Shown here one piece after another: positions 41,189 through 50,782 of a stretch of DNA of 64,000 nucleotides. The position numbers were made by a program, and so were the translations under genes. The notes below the pieces were generated by a model. The model was not told the DNA's origin and ran no database searches. It worked only from the letters and a program-made list of their open reading frames with translations. Position 1 is the stretch's first letter, and every line of letters starts with the position of its first letter. Source of the stretch: Alphaproteobacteria bacterium (GTDB taxonomy: Bacteria; Pseudomonadota; Alphaproteobacteria; GCA-2731375); the NCBI GenBank assembly GCA_016776605.1, contig JADHTB010000017.1:23274-87273 (forward strand), in the 5' to 3' direction.

Positions 41189-42376
41189 ATGACTGAAAAA
41201 CGGGAAAGCATCATTGTAGCGGGTGCCGGCATTGGCGGTCTGACATTGGCCTTGTGCCTGGCGCGGGCCGGCTTCACGGTCACCGTGTTGGAACAGGCAA
41301 AAGTGTTGGGCGAGGTCGGCGCGGGGGTACAGATCAGCGCCAATGGCGCGCGGGTGCTGTATCACCTTGGTCTGGCCGAGGCGCTGCAGGCCGTGGCGTT
41401 CAAGCCGGAACGGGGCGAGATGCGCCATTGGCAAAGCGGCGAAACCCTAAGCTCGCGGCCCCTGGGCCAGGCCAGCGAAGAGACCTTTGGCTTTCCCTAT
41501 TTTCATCTGCACCGTGCCGATTTTCATGCCGTCCTGGCCGAGGCGCTGGAACGCGAAGCCCCTGGCGCGGTTCATCTAGGCGCCAAGGTGACAGGTTTTA
41601 GCCAATCGAATGAGGGTGTAACCGTCACGACCGAGGCGGGCGAAAGTGTCTCTGGCGATATACTGGTCGGCAGCGACGGCATTCACTCCGCCATTCGCAC
41701 GCAATTATTCGGGCCGGATGCGCCGCGCTTCACGGGCTGCGTCGCCTGGCGCGCCACGGTGCCGGTCGGCGCCCTGCCGCCGGGCCATGTGCGTCCCGTG
41801 GCCTCCAACTGGATCGGCCGTGGCGGTCATTTCGTGCATTACTATGTGCGCCGGGGCGAGTTGGTGAATTGCGTCGGGATCATGGAACAGGATGAATGGC
41901 AGGCCGAATCCTGGTCAAGCGAGGGCGCCAAGGCGGGTTTTCTAGCTGATTTCAAGGACTGGCACGAGGATGTCCAAATCCTGATGCGCCAGGCGGAAAG
42001 CTGCTTTCGCTGGGGCCTGTTTGACCGCGACCCCATGCCACGCTGGGGCGAGGGCCGGGTTACCCTGCTGGGAGACGCCTGTCATCCCATGCTGCCCTTC
42101 ATGGCCCAGGGCGCGGTCATGGCCATCGAAGACGCCTATACCCTGGCGCAATGTCTTGCTGTGGGAACGGCGGAGCCATCCGCATCGCTGCGACGCTATG
42201 AAGATCTGCGGCGGGAGCGCACGGCGACGGTGCAGCAGATGTCCCGGGACAACATCCAATTCTTCCACAACGCGGATATCCCCAATCTGGTGGAGCGCAT
42301 GAGCAAGCACCGCGCGGCGCATTTGTGGCTCTACGGCTTCGACGTCACCGACCAGGATTTCGCGGCTTCCACCTAG
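41189..42376 (+). CDS. FAD-dependent monooxygenase (salicylate hydroxylase-like)
   Basis: IIVAGAGIGGLTLALCLARAGFTVTVLEQ; GRVTLLGDACHPMLPFMAQGAVMAIEDAY. Confidence 0.92.
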   Translation: MTEKRESIIVAGAGIGGLTLALCLARAGFTVTVLEQAKVLGEVGAGVQISANGARVLYHLGLAEALQAVAFKPERGEMRHWQSGETLSSRPLGQASEETFGFPYFHLHRADFHAVLAEALEREAPGAVHLGAKVTGFSQSNEGVTVTTEAGESVSGDILVGSDGIHSAIRTQLFGPDAPRFTGCVAWRATVPVGALPPGHVRPVASNWIGRGGHFVHYYVRRGELVNCVGIMEQDEWQAESWSSEGAKAGFLADFKDWHEDVQILMRQAESCFRWGLFDRDPMPRWGEGRVTLLGDACHPMLPFMAQGAVMAIEDAYTLAQCLAVGTAEPSASLRRYEDLRRERTATVQQMSRDNIQFFHNADIPNLVERMSKHRAAHLWLYGFDVTDQDFAAST

Positions 42377-43137
42377 CCGATAGAGACTGTGCGGCCACCG
42401 TCGATAACCAGGCTGGTGCCGGTGACATAGGCGCCGGCGTCCGAGGCCAGGTACAGCACCGCATAGCCAATTTCATTCGGTCGGCCCAGGCGGCCCAGTG
42501 GGGTCTGTGCGATGGCGCGCTGTTTCCCCTCGTCGCCGAAAGCATCGGCCAGGGTGGTGTCGAACAGGCCGGGCAGGACGGTGTTGACACGGATGCCGAA
42601 TTCACCGAACTCCAACGCGAAGGCCCTGGTCATGCCGTCCAACGACGCCTTGAAGGTGGAATACAGCGCCAGCATGGGCGTCGCGTGCCGGGCCGCCGTC
42701 GACGAGATATTGACGATACTGCCGCCGCCGACTTGTTGCATAAGCTTCACCGCGCCCACCGACATCTGCCAATAGCCGCCAATATTGACCTCCAGCGCCT
42801 TTTTCAACAGGCCCGGATCGGTATCGAGAATACTGCGCCAGGGGCTGAGCACGGCATTGTTAACCAGGATATCAAGGCGGCCATGTTGTGCAGCCAGATA
42901 TTGGTACATAGCCTCGATCGCCGCGCCGTCGCCAATGTTGCAGGCGCGGCCCTCGGCGCTGAAACCAAGGTCACGGAATTCGGCAGCGACGGCATCACAG
43001 GCATCCTGCTTGCGGCTGGAAATAACCACATGGGCGCCGTGTTCGGCCAGAACCTGCGCCGTGGCCCGGCCCAGGCCCATGGTCGAGCCGGTGACCAGCG
43101 CCACCCGGCCATGCAAATCGAATATCTGGTCCGCCAT
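42373..43137 (-). CDS. SDR-family oxidoreductase
   Basis: VTGSTMGLGRATAQ, NNAV, YSTFKAS. Confidence 0.9.
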   Translation of the reverse strand: MADQIFDLHGRVALVTGSTMGLGRATAQVLAEHGAHVVISSRKQDACDAVAAEFRDLGFSAEGRACNIGDGAAIEAMYQYLAAQHGRLDILVNNAVLSPWRSILDTDPGLLKKALEVNIGGYWQMSVGAVKLMQQVGGGSIVNISSTAARHATPMLALYSTFKASLDGMTRAFALEFGEFGIRVNTVLPGLFDTTLADAFGDEGKQRAIAQTPLGRLGRPNEIGYAVLYLASDAGAYVTGTSLVIDGGRTVSIG

Positions 43138-43149
43138 GGTCTGCTCGGA

Positions 43150-43473
43150 TCAGGGGTGCGGGCCCCAGGGCGACGCGTTCAGCAACTGCACGGTCTGGGT
43201 CATGATCATCGGCCGCAGCTTGCCCGCGAAAGCCATGAAGTCATCGTCCTGGAACAGGGTGTTCCAATGATTGCGGCGGTCAGCATCGTCGTCGAACTTC
43301 CACAAATGCACCAACTGGTTCAGGGTCCCCACATCAGAGGTAAAATAGCCCACCAGCTTGGCGCCGAAGCCGCCCTTTTCCAATGCCCGCCAACCTTCAT
43401 CGCCGTAAAGTTTGACCACCTCGCCCAACCGCCCCACGTACAGGGTGTAGGTGCGCAATTCATACAATGCCAT
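43150..43473 (-). CDS. NIPSNAP family protein
   Basis: MALYELRTYTLYVGRLGEVVKLY...GYFTSDVGTLNQLVHLWKF. Confidence 0.85.
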   Translation of the reverse strand: MALYELRTYTLYVGRLGEVVKLYGDEGWRALEKGGFGAKLVGYFTSDVGTLNQLVHLWKFDDDADRRNHWNTLFQDDDFMAFAGKLRPMIMTQTVQLLNASPWGPHP

Positions 43474-43482
43474 GACAATCTC

Positions 43483-44319
43483 CTATGCGGTTAGTGGTGC
43501 ATACTTATCCAGCAGCCCCATGATCTCGTCGCGTGGCGCCGAGGGCAGGGTCAGCAGGGCCCGGTTTATACCGGCCTCGGCATAGCCCGCCAAAACGCCG
43601 GCATCGGCCGGGGCGCCAAACACGCTGACGGATAGTTCCGAGACATCGCGCCCGGCTTCATCCGCGAAGTTTTTTAGCCGCGCCATATTCGCGGCGGCAT
43701 CGAAACCGTTGCGGGCGCGGGGCAGCCAGCCATCGCAATAATCCACCACACGGCGCAGGGTATAGTCGGTCTCGCCGCCCAGGATCACTGGGGCATGAGG
43801 CTTTTGCACCGGCTTGGGATAGGCCCAGGACGCATCGAAGTTGACATACTCGCCATGATAGGCGGCGTCTTCCTCGGTCCACAGCGCCTTCATGGCCAGC
43901 ACCTGCTCGCGCATCTGGGCAAAACGGGTTTTGTACTCGACGCCATGGTCGTTCATCTCTTCCACGTTCCAGCCACCGCCGATGCCAAAGATAAAGCGGC
44001 CGTTGGACATCATGTCCAGGCTGGCCACGGACTTGGCGGTAACGATCGCCTCGCGCTGGGCGAGTAAGCAGATGCCGGTGCCCAGTTTCAAATTTTTGGT
44101 CACGGCGGCAGCATAGGCCAGGGCCACGAACGGGTCGTGGGTATGCCAATAATCCTTGGGCAGATCCGCACCGCCGGGCCAGGGTGAAATGCGCGAGGCA
44201 GGAATGTGGGTATGCTCCGGCAGGAACAGGGCATCAAAGCCGCGCTCTTCCAAGGCAATGGCCAACTCGTCCGTGCGAATGCTGTAATCCGTCGCGAAAA
44301 TTAAGACGCCGACTTCCAT
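43483..44319 (-). CDS. LLM class flavin/F420-dependent oxidoreductase
   Basis: MEVGVLIFATDYSIRTDELAIALEERGFDALFLPEHTHIP; FIFGIGGGW. Confidence 0.9.
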   Translation of the reverse strand: MEVGVLIFATDYSIRTDELAIALEERGFDALFLPEHTHIPASRISPWPGGADLPKDYWHTHDPFVALAYAAAVTKNLKLGTGICLLAQREAIVTAKSVASLDMMSNGRFIFGIGGGWNVEEMNDHGVEYKTRFAQMREQVLAMKALWTEEDAAYHGEYVNFDASWAYPKPVQKPHAPVILGGETDYTLRRVVDYCDGWLPRARNGFDAAANMARLKNFADEAGRDVSELSVSVFGAPADAGVLAGYAEAGINRALLTLPSAPRDEIMGLLDKYAPLTA

Positions 44320-44390
44320 GATAACGCTCCTCCCCATTTTGATTAAGGCACCATTAGAGCCAACCGTCCGGCTTCTGTCTACTGCGGCAC

Positions 44391-44494
44391 TAGAGCAATT
44401 CCGAATTAATGAGAATCGCGAAGCGATTCTAAGTGATTGGAAAAATTGCTCTAATTCTAAAGATCTGAGCATTTTCAGAATGAAAATGCTCTAG
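44391..44494. repeat. 104-bp dispersed multi-hairpin repeat, copy 1
   Basis: 100/104 identical by eye to 53997-54100; contains AGAGCAATT..AATTGCTCT, AGAATCGCGAAGCGATTCT and GAGCATTTTC..GAAAATGCTC. Confidence 0.96.
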
Positions 44495-44562
44495 GCAGAA
44501 GTGCCGCAACGTCGTAAATTGCGGCCAACAATCACCGATATTAGATAGGACGGACCTAAATC

Positions 44563-45420
44563 ATGCGCATCGCCACCATCAATCACAACGGCACCCCCAC
44601 CCTGGCCGTCCGCAAGGGCGACAATTATGTTGATCTGTCCAAGGCGGCGCCGAACCTGCCGCAAGATATGGTTTCCCTGCTGCAGGCCGGCGCCCTGGAC
44701 AAGGCCAACCAGGCGGCCCAGGCGGCCGGCGACGATGCCCTGATCCCCGCCGCCGGCGTGACCTATCTGCCGGTAGTGACCAACCCGCCGACAATTTTGT
44801 GCTGTGGCCTGAACTACCGTGACCACGCCATCGAAACCGGCAACGCGATCCCCGACTATCCGATCATCTTTGTCCGCTCGGCCACCTCCCTGGCGGCCCA
44901 CAACGCTCCGATGATCCTGCCCAAGGCGGCCTCGGATTATGATTACGAGGCGGAGCTGGCGGTAATTATCGGCAAGGGTGGCCGGCATATCAGCAAGGAC
45001 AAGGCGCTGGATCATGTCGCCGGCTATGCCTGTTTCAACGACGGTTCCATCCGCAGCTATCAGTTCAAGGCGCCGCAATGGACCATGGGCAAGAATTTCG
45101 ACGCCTCGGGCGGCTTTGGCCCCGAATTGGTGACCCCCGACGAATTGCCCAATGGCGTTGGTGACCTGCGCATTCAATGCCGCCTGAACGGCGAGACCTT
45201 GCAGGATTCATCCACCAAGCAGCATATCTTTGATGTGCCGGCGGTGATTGCCGCCTTGACCGAGGTGATGACCCTGACCGCCGGCGATGTGATCATCATG
45301 GGCACCCCGCCCGGTGTTGGCGCCGCCCGTACCCCGCCTGTCTGGATGAAGGACGGCGACGTCTGCGAGATCGAGATCGAGGGCATTGGCATCCTGTCCA
45401 ACCCCATCGTCGCCGAGTAA
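44563..45420 (+). CDS. Fumarylacetoacetate hydrolase family protein (second copy)
   Basis: LCCGLNYRDHAIETG; DYEAELAVIIGKGG; GTPPGVGAARTPP. Confidence 0.93.
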   Translation: MRIATINHNGTPTLAVRKGDNYVDLSKAAPNLPQDMVSLLQAGALDKANQAAQAAGDDALIPAAGVTYLPVVTNPPTILCCGLNYRDHAIETGNAIPDYPIIFVRSATSLAAHNAPMILPKAASDYDYEAELAVIIGKGGRHISKDKALDHVAGYACFNDGSIRSYQFKAPQWTMGKNFDASGGFGPELVTPDELPNGVGDLRIQCRLNGETLQDSSTKQHIFDVPAVIAALTEVMTLTAGDVIIMGTPPGVGAARTPPVWMKDGDVCEIEIEGIGILSNPIVAE

Positions 45421-45444
45421 ACGCAGCGGGTTGAACTGCCGGAC

Positions 45445-46656
45445 ATGGCTATTCTGGAAGCGCCGCCACGCCCCCTGCCGGGCCTGAGAGAGAGTCTGGC
45501 GGGCGTTAACCGCCATAATCTGGTCAACGCCCTGGTGGCCTGGCTGTTCGCCATTTCCGGCCCCGTGGTGATCATTCTGGCCGTGGGCCGGCAGGGTGGC
45601 TTGCGGCCCGAGGATATCAGTTCGTGGGTGTTTTCCGCCTTTGTCTTTGGCGGCCTGTTGACCATGGGCTTTTCCTATATCTTCCGCCAGCCCATCGCCA
45701 TTATGTGGACCATACCCGGCGCGGTGCTGGTCGGCGGCGCCCTGCAACATCTGTCCTTCGCCGAGGTGATCGGGGCCTACCTTGTTTGCGGCGTGCTGAT
45801 TGCCTTTCTGGGCATAACAGGTCTGGTGCGCCGCATCATGGCGGCGATCCCCATGCCTATCGTCATGGCCATGGTGGCGGGCGTCTTCCTGCCCTTTGGC
45901 CTGAACATCATCACCGCGTTTGAAGAGGCGACGATGATGGCGGTGGCCATGGTGGCCGCATTCGCCATTCCCACCGCGATCCCCAGTTTGGGGCGGGTGC
46001 TGCCGCCCGTGCTCTGCGCCCTGGCGGCGGGCACCGTTGCGATCATCTTTTCAGGACAAATGACCGGGGTGGAGATACCGCCCCTGGCCCTGGCCCAGCC
46101 GATTTTATACACCCCGGTGTTTACCCTGCGCGCCCTGGGCGAATTGGTGGTGCCCCTGGCGGTAACGGTGATCGCGGCCCAGAACGCCCAGGGTTTCGTC
46201 ATTCTGCGCCAGGCCGGGTTCGAGCCGCCAGAAAACGGCCTGACCGTGACCTGCGGCCTGGGCAGCCTGCTGTTCGGCATTTTCGGCTCTGTGCCAACCT
46301 GTGTGACCGGGCCGGCGAACGCGATCCTGAATACCTCCGGCGCCAAGGAACGGCGCTATATGGCCGGCGTTATATTCGGCCTGCTAGCCATTGCCTTTGG
46401 CCTGTTCGCGCCCTTTACCACCGGCCTGGGCCTGGTGCTGCCGGCGGTCTTCATCAACCTGCTGGGCGGTCTGGCCATGCTGGGGGTGCTGCAAAGCGCC
46501 TTCACCACCGCCTTCAACGGCCCCCACGCCCTGGGCGCCCTGGTCAGCTTTCTGGTCACCCTGTCCGGCGTCGCCATCCTGAACGTGGGCGCGCCGTTCT
46601 GGGGCCTGGCCTTCGGCTATGCGGTCACCCTGTTACTGCAACGCCGGAGCGCGTAG
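45445..46656 (+). CDS. BenE-family benzoate/H+ symporter-like transporter
   Basis: Polytopic membrane protein; RQPIAIMWTIPGAVLVG, TCVTGPANAILNTSGAKERRYMAGVIFGL. Confidence 0.83.
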   Translation: MAILEAPPRPLPGLRESLAGVNRHNLVNALVAWLFAISGPVVIILAVGRQGGLRPEDISSWVFSAFVFGGLLTMGFSYIFRQPIAIMWTIPGAVLVGGALQHLSFAEVIGAYLVCGVLIAFLGITGLVRRIMAAIPMPIVMAMVAGVFLPFGLNIITAFEEATMMAVAMVAAFAIPTAIPSLGRVLPPVLCALAAGTVAIIFSGQMTGVEIPPLALAQPILYTPVFTLRALGELVVPLAVTVIAAQNAQGFVILRQAGFEPPENGLTVTCGLGSLLFGIFGSVPTCVTGPANAILNTSGAKERRYMAGVIFGLLAIAFGLFAPFTTGLGLVLPAVFINLLGGLAMLGVLQSAFTTAFNGPHALGALVSFLVTLSGVAILNVGAPFWGLAFGYAVTLLLQRRSA

Positions 46657-46701
46657 CCCCCGTTCGAGATGCCCGACTATTCGATGCAGGTCGGCAAGAA
46701 T

Positions 46702-47721
46702 CTAGCCCGGCCTGCGGGCATAGACGATCCGGGTCATGTCGGGAACCACCTCGGCCTCCACCGGGGTTTCGAAGCCTGCCGCCGACATCGCCGCGATGAT
46801 GCGTTTGGCGGTCAGCGAGGCGGCCTCCGGCGCAAAGGCCATGTGTTGCAGGTGCCATAGGGCGGCCAGTTGCGGTTCCGCTTTTTCCGAATCCACCATG
46901 AAGTCATGCACCATCAAGGTGCCGCCCGGCCGCAGGGTGGCGAAGGCAGCCTCGATCAATGACTGGATCGAGGTTTCGGGAACGCCGCTGAACAGATAAG
47001 ACATCAGCACCGCGCAACGCCCGGTCGGCCATTCGCATTCCAGCGCATTTGCCGGGATATAGCGGACCCGGTCCACCAATCCCGCCTCGGTGATAAATTC
47101 CCAGCCAATCTCGGCAACATTGGGAAAGTCAATTATGGTGGATGTAAGCTCTGGATTCTCTTTGCACAGGCTGACGGTCATGGCGCCCGTGCCGCCCCCC
47201 ACATCCAGCAACGAACGGGCATCCGACAGGTCCACCAGGCGGGCGATGGTGCGGCCAGGGCCCAATGATCCGGCATGTTGGGCCCGGCTGTAGATCCGCG
47301 CCTCTGCAGGATCGGACATCCAACTGGCGTAAGAGTCGACGGCATCTTTGTCCAGGCTGCCGTCCATGGCGGCATTGATTTGCTGCAGGAACGGATACAT
47401 TTGTCTGTCAATCTGATAGCGCAGGTAATCGCCAAAGTCGTATTTCGCGCCCTTTACCAGAAAGGCCTCCGAGGCCGGCGCATTGGATAACTTGCCGCCT
47501 TCGCGCACCAGCAGGCCAATGCTGCGCAGCGCCGTCGTCAGGGTGGTGATGCGGTTGAGGGGTATGTCGGCCGCCGTGGCGAGTTCCTGTTCGCTTTTCG
47601 GCTGGTCCGAAAGATGCGAGAAAAGATCTATATGAAGGGCGGCGAATAATGATTTTGACGCCATGAAACCAAATGCAATGTTCGATACGTCTTCGGCTGT
47701 TTCAGCCACAGTGGTTTGCAC
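46702..47721 (-). CDS. O-methyltransferase-type SAM methyltransferase
   Basis: LLDVGGGTGAMTVSLCKENPELTSTIIDFPNV. Confidence 0.87.
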   Translation of the reverse strand: MQTTVAETAEDVSNIAFGFMASKSLFAALHIDLFSHLSDQPKSEQELATAADIPLNRITTLTTALRSIGLLVREGGKLSNAPASEAFLVKGAKYDFGDYLRYQIDRQMYPFLQQINAAMDGSLDKDAVDSYASWMSDPAEARIYSRAQHAGSLGPGRTIARLVDLSDARSLLDVGGGTGAMTVSLCKENPELTSTIIDFPNVAEIGWEFITEAGLVDRVRYIPANALECEWPTGRCAVLMSYLFSGVPETSIQSLIEAAFATLRPGGTLMVHDFMVDSEKAEPQLAALWHLQHMAFAPEAASLTAKRIIAAMSAAGFETPVEAEVVPDMTRIVYARRPG

Positions 47722-47777
47722 AAATAACTCCCAGAGGTTAAGTCGTGTTCAAGTCGATTTATCATTGATCGGACCCA

Positions 47778-47802
47778 GAGCGCATTTAATCCAAATGCGC
47801 TC
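47778..47802. repeat. 10-bp perfect hairpin GAGCGCATTT-AATCC-AAATGCGCTC
   Basis: Perfect inverted repeat upstream of 47721 gene start. Confidence 0.85.
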
Positions 47803-48176
47803 GAATTTTCCAAAATAGAGCAATTAAAACAATCACCTAGGTCGCGCTGGCGACGCCAATTAATTGTAAATTGCGCTAACCGTCACTCGCGAACGCGCGT
47901 CCGAATTGGAGCATCGCGGGATACAAGCGCGGATCAGCCACTCTGCGCGATGGTTTCGCGGCGATCCATGGTTGGGTCCATCCGGGCCGATTGCTGATGA
48001 ACAGGTGGCCCGGAAACACCCATCATAGCGCAATTATCGGCATTGACCACAGTGCGCTGGATCAACCTTATTCAACCCAATAATGAAAATTTGCGCCGAG
48101 GCCGAATTTGGCTACCATCGCAGTGACTTTGACAGGGGGGACTTTGACAGGGTGATTTTGATAGGCAGTCTATAGA

Positions 48177-48794
48177 ATGTCGGTTTACAGCGAATACATC
48201 CTGCCCTGGGGCATCAACCTCGCCTGTGGCGGCAAGCTCATCGCCAAGCAGCGCGCCAAGATCGTGCCGCGGGCCAAGGGCGAGGTGCTGGAAATCGGCA
48301 TCGGCTCGGGCCTGAACCTGCCGTTTTACGATACCGCCAAGGTCACGAAGGTCTGGGGTCTGGAACCCAGCCCCGAGATGCGCCGGATGGCCGAACAAGT
48401 CGCCCGCGGCGTCGATCTGCCGGTGCAATTCCTCGACCTGCCGGGAGAGGAAATTCCCCTGGATGACCATAGCGTCGATAGCGTGCTGGTCACATATACC
48501 CTGTGCACGATCCCGGACGCGGCGCGGGCGCTGCAACAAATGCGCCGGGTGTTGAAACCCGGCGCGGAACTGCTGTTTTGCGAACATGGCCGGGCGCCCG
48601 ATGCAGGCGTCAGACGCTGGCAGGACCGCATTGACCCGTTGTGGAGCAAAATATCCGGCGGCTGCCACCTGAACCGCCCCATCGACAGTCTGGTGCGGGA
48701 TGCCGGCTTTCGCATCGCCGACATGGAAACCATGTATATCCCCGGCCCGCGCACCCATACCTTCAACTACTGGGGCGCGGCGGTGGCGGCCTAG
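48177..48794 (+). CDS. Class I SAM methyltransferase
   Basis: EVLEIGIGSGLNLPFYDT; FCEHGRAPDAGVRRWQDRIDPLW. Confidence 0.88.
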   Translation: MSVYSEYILPWGINLACGGKLIAKQRAKIVPRAKGEVLEIGIGSGLNLPFYDTAKVTKVWGLEPSPEMRRMAEQVARGVDLPVQFLDLPGEEIPLDDHSVDSVLVTYTLCTIPDAARALQQMRRVLKPGAELLFCEHGRAPDAGVRRWQDRIDPLWSKISGGCHLNRPIDSLVRDAGFRIADMETMYIPGPRTHTFNYWGAAVAA

Positions 48795-48896
48795 ACCATA
48801 TTTGATTCTCATTGTTCCGGAATGGCTCCGACCGTGACGCCGGGCGATTGCCATGGCAGAATGGCAAAATGTCTGGTCTGAATTTTAGGTGCCCAT

Positions 48897-50498
48897 ATGG
48901 TTTTTGATCCCCGCATGCCGGCGCGGGAGGCCTGTGTGCTTGGCTATCAACTGGAACATTGGGCAGCCGAGACGCCCGATGAGATCGCCTTTATGTTCCA
49001 AGACGGCGAGCAATGGACCTGGGGCCAGGCCCTGGATCTGACCCGCCGCGCGGCCAGGGGGCTGGCCGACCGGGGCGTGAAAAAAGGCGATCACGTGCTG
49101 TCCTGGCAACCCAACAACAGAGAAGCGGTGCTGACCTGGTTCGGCCTTAACTATCTAGGCGCGGTCTATGTGCCGGTGAACACCGCCTACAAGGGCAATC
49201 TGCTGCAGCACGTGGTGCAGCTATCGGATGCCAGCCTGATGATCTGCCACGCCGATCTGGCGCCGCGCCTGGATGATATCGATACGGGATTGCTGCGCGA
49301 GGTGATCATTACCAATGGCGCGGCAGCGTTGGCGACGCTTGCCACGCACCCGGCAGCGGCATTGTTGCCCGATCAGGGCCTGGACGGAATGCCCGATCCG
49401 GTCGAGCCCTGGGATTGCCAATACATCATCTTCACATCCGGCACCACGGGGCCGTCCAAGGCGGTTTTGTCGTCCTATGTTCAGGGCTATGCCATGGGCC
49501 CGGAGGCCAGCAGCTACATCGATGGCAGGGACCGTATCCTGATCAATCTGCCGATGTTTCATGTCGGCGGCACGGTGTTCATGATCGTCACCCTGGCCAA
49601 TGGCGGCTCGTGCTATTTGGACAGCCATTTCAAGACCGATGCATTCTGGCCGACCGTGCGCGGCAACCAGATCACCATGACCTGCCTGTTGGGCGCCATG
49701 ATACCGTTCCTGTTGAAACTGCCCGCCGGCGACCAGGATCAGGCGCACCCCTTGAAAAAGGCGGTCTGTGTGCCCTGGAACGAGGACGCCATGGCCATGG
49801 GCCGGCGCTATGGCATCGACATGCGCACCACCTTCAACATGACGGAAGTATCCTCGCCCATGGTCTCGGATGCCTATCCGCCCGAGGCCGGCACCTGTGG
49901 CAAGCTGCGCCCCGGCGTGGAAGGCCGGGTGGTGGATGAGCACGATTGCCAGGTGGCGCCGGGGCAAACCGGCGAATTGATCCTGCGCACGGACCGCCCC
50001 TGGGCCATGAACCACGGCTATTACAAGAACCCGGACGCCACGGCCCAGGCCTGGCGGAACGGTTGGTTCCACACCGGCGATGGCTTCAAATATGACGCCG
50101 AGGGCTATTTCTATTTCGTCGACCGGATCAAGGATGCCATTCGCCGCCGGGGCGAGAACATCTCGTCGTTCGAGGTGGAAGGCGAGGTCACGGCCTTCGA
50201 CGCGGTGGGCGAGGCCGCCGCCATCCCCGTGCCCAGCGAATTGGGCGAGGACGAAGTGATGGTCGTGGTGGCGCCGGTACCGGGCCGGAACATCGATCCG
50301 CTGGCCCTGTTTCGCTTTCTGGAACCCCGCATGGCCCATTTCATGCTGCCCAGGTTCATTCGCATCGTCGCTGAATTACCCAAGACGCCGACCCAAAAGG
50401 TGCAAAAACACCTGCTAAAAGAGGCCGGCGTTACCCCCGACACCTGGGACCGCGAGGCGATGGGCATTACAGTGAAGCGGGAAAAGATCGGCGCTTAG
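48897..50498 (+). CDS. AMP-binding acyl-CoA synthetase (crotonobetaine/carnitine-CoA ligase-like)
   Basis: IIFTSGTTGPSKAVL; RRGENISSFEVEGEV. Confidence 0.92.
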   Translation: MVFDPRMPAREACVLGYQLEHWAAETPDEIAFMFQDGEQWTWGQALDLTRRAARGLADRGVKKGDHVLSWQPNNREAVLTWFGLNYLGAVYVPVNTAYKGNLLQHVVQLSDASLMICHADLAPRLDDIDTGLLREVIITNGAAALATLATHPAAALLPDQGLDGMPDPVEPWDCQYIIFTSGTTGPSKAVLSSYVQGYAMGPEASSYIDGRDRILINLPMFHVGGTVFMIVTLANGGSCYLDSHFKTDAFWPTVRGNQITMTCLLGAMIPFLLKLPAGDQDQAHPLKKAVCVPWNEDAMAMGRRYGIDMRTTFNMTEVSSPMVSDAYPPEAGTCGKLRPGVEGRVVDEHDCQVAPGQTGELILRTDRPWAMNHGYYKNPDATAQAWRNGWFHTGDGFKYDAEGYFYFVDRIKDAIRRRGENISSFEVEGEVTAFDAVGEAAAIPVPSELGEDEVMVVVAPVPGRNIDPLALFRFLEPRMAHFMLPRFIRIVAELPKTPTQKVQKHLLKEAGVTPDTWDREAMGITVKREKIGA

Positions 50499-50759
50499 AG
50501 CAGTTCCGGGCTATTGTGATCCATTTGATGGCGCCCCTAAGCCATTTGGGTAGGCGCGTTGCGCAGCGCGATGTGGTGCATCGGGCAAGCGGCGCAACGC
50601 ACCCAAATGGCTTAGGGGTGCCACCGAAGGCCGCTCACCAAGGCCCCGTGGCTGCGTTGCGGTTCTTGGACGATGCACCACATCGACCTGCAACCCGCGC
50701 CTACCCACGGGGCCTTGGTGGGCGGTCAAATGGTTCAGAATAGCCAGGAACTGCTCTAA
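50495..50759. repeat. 265-bp structured near-palindrome with 13-bp perfect termini and one hairpin per arm
   Basis: Termini TTAGAGCAGTTCC / GGAACTGCTCTAA; left hairpin 50534-50551/50601-50618 (18 bp); right hairpin 50636-50651/50705-50720 (16 bp); CGATGTGGTGCATCG at 50569-50583 and inverted at 50671-50685. Confidence 0.95.
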
Positions 50760-50782
50760 TAACTCGTCTATATGGAGACAGC

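Noticed and set aside
42325-43494. 389-aa plus-strand ORF opposite SDR/NIPSNAP
   Set aside because: Antisense artefact; the minus-strand proteins are recognisable.
49221-50339. 372-aa minus-strand ORF opposite the acyl-CoA synthetase
   Set aside because: Antisense artefact with typical H/R/G/Q-rich composition.
50511-50743. 72-75 aa ORFs on both strands with similar ends (RAYPNGLGAPSNGSQ / RAYPRGLGGRSNGSE)
   Set aside because: They are the two strands of the 265-bp palindrome, so the similarity is a consequence of the inverted repeat.
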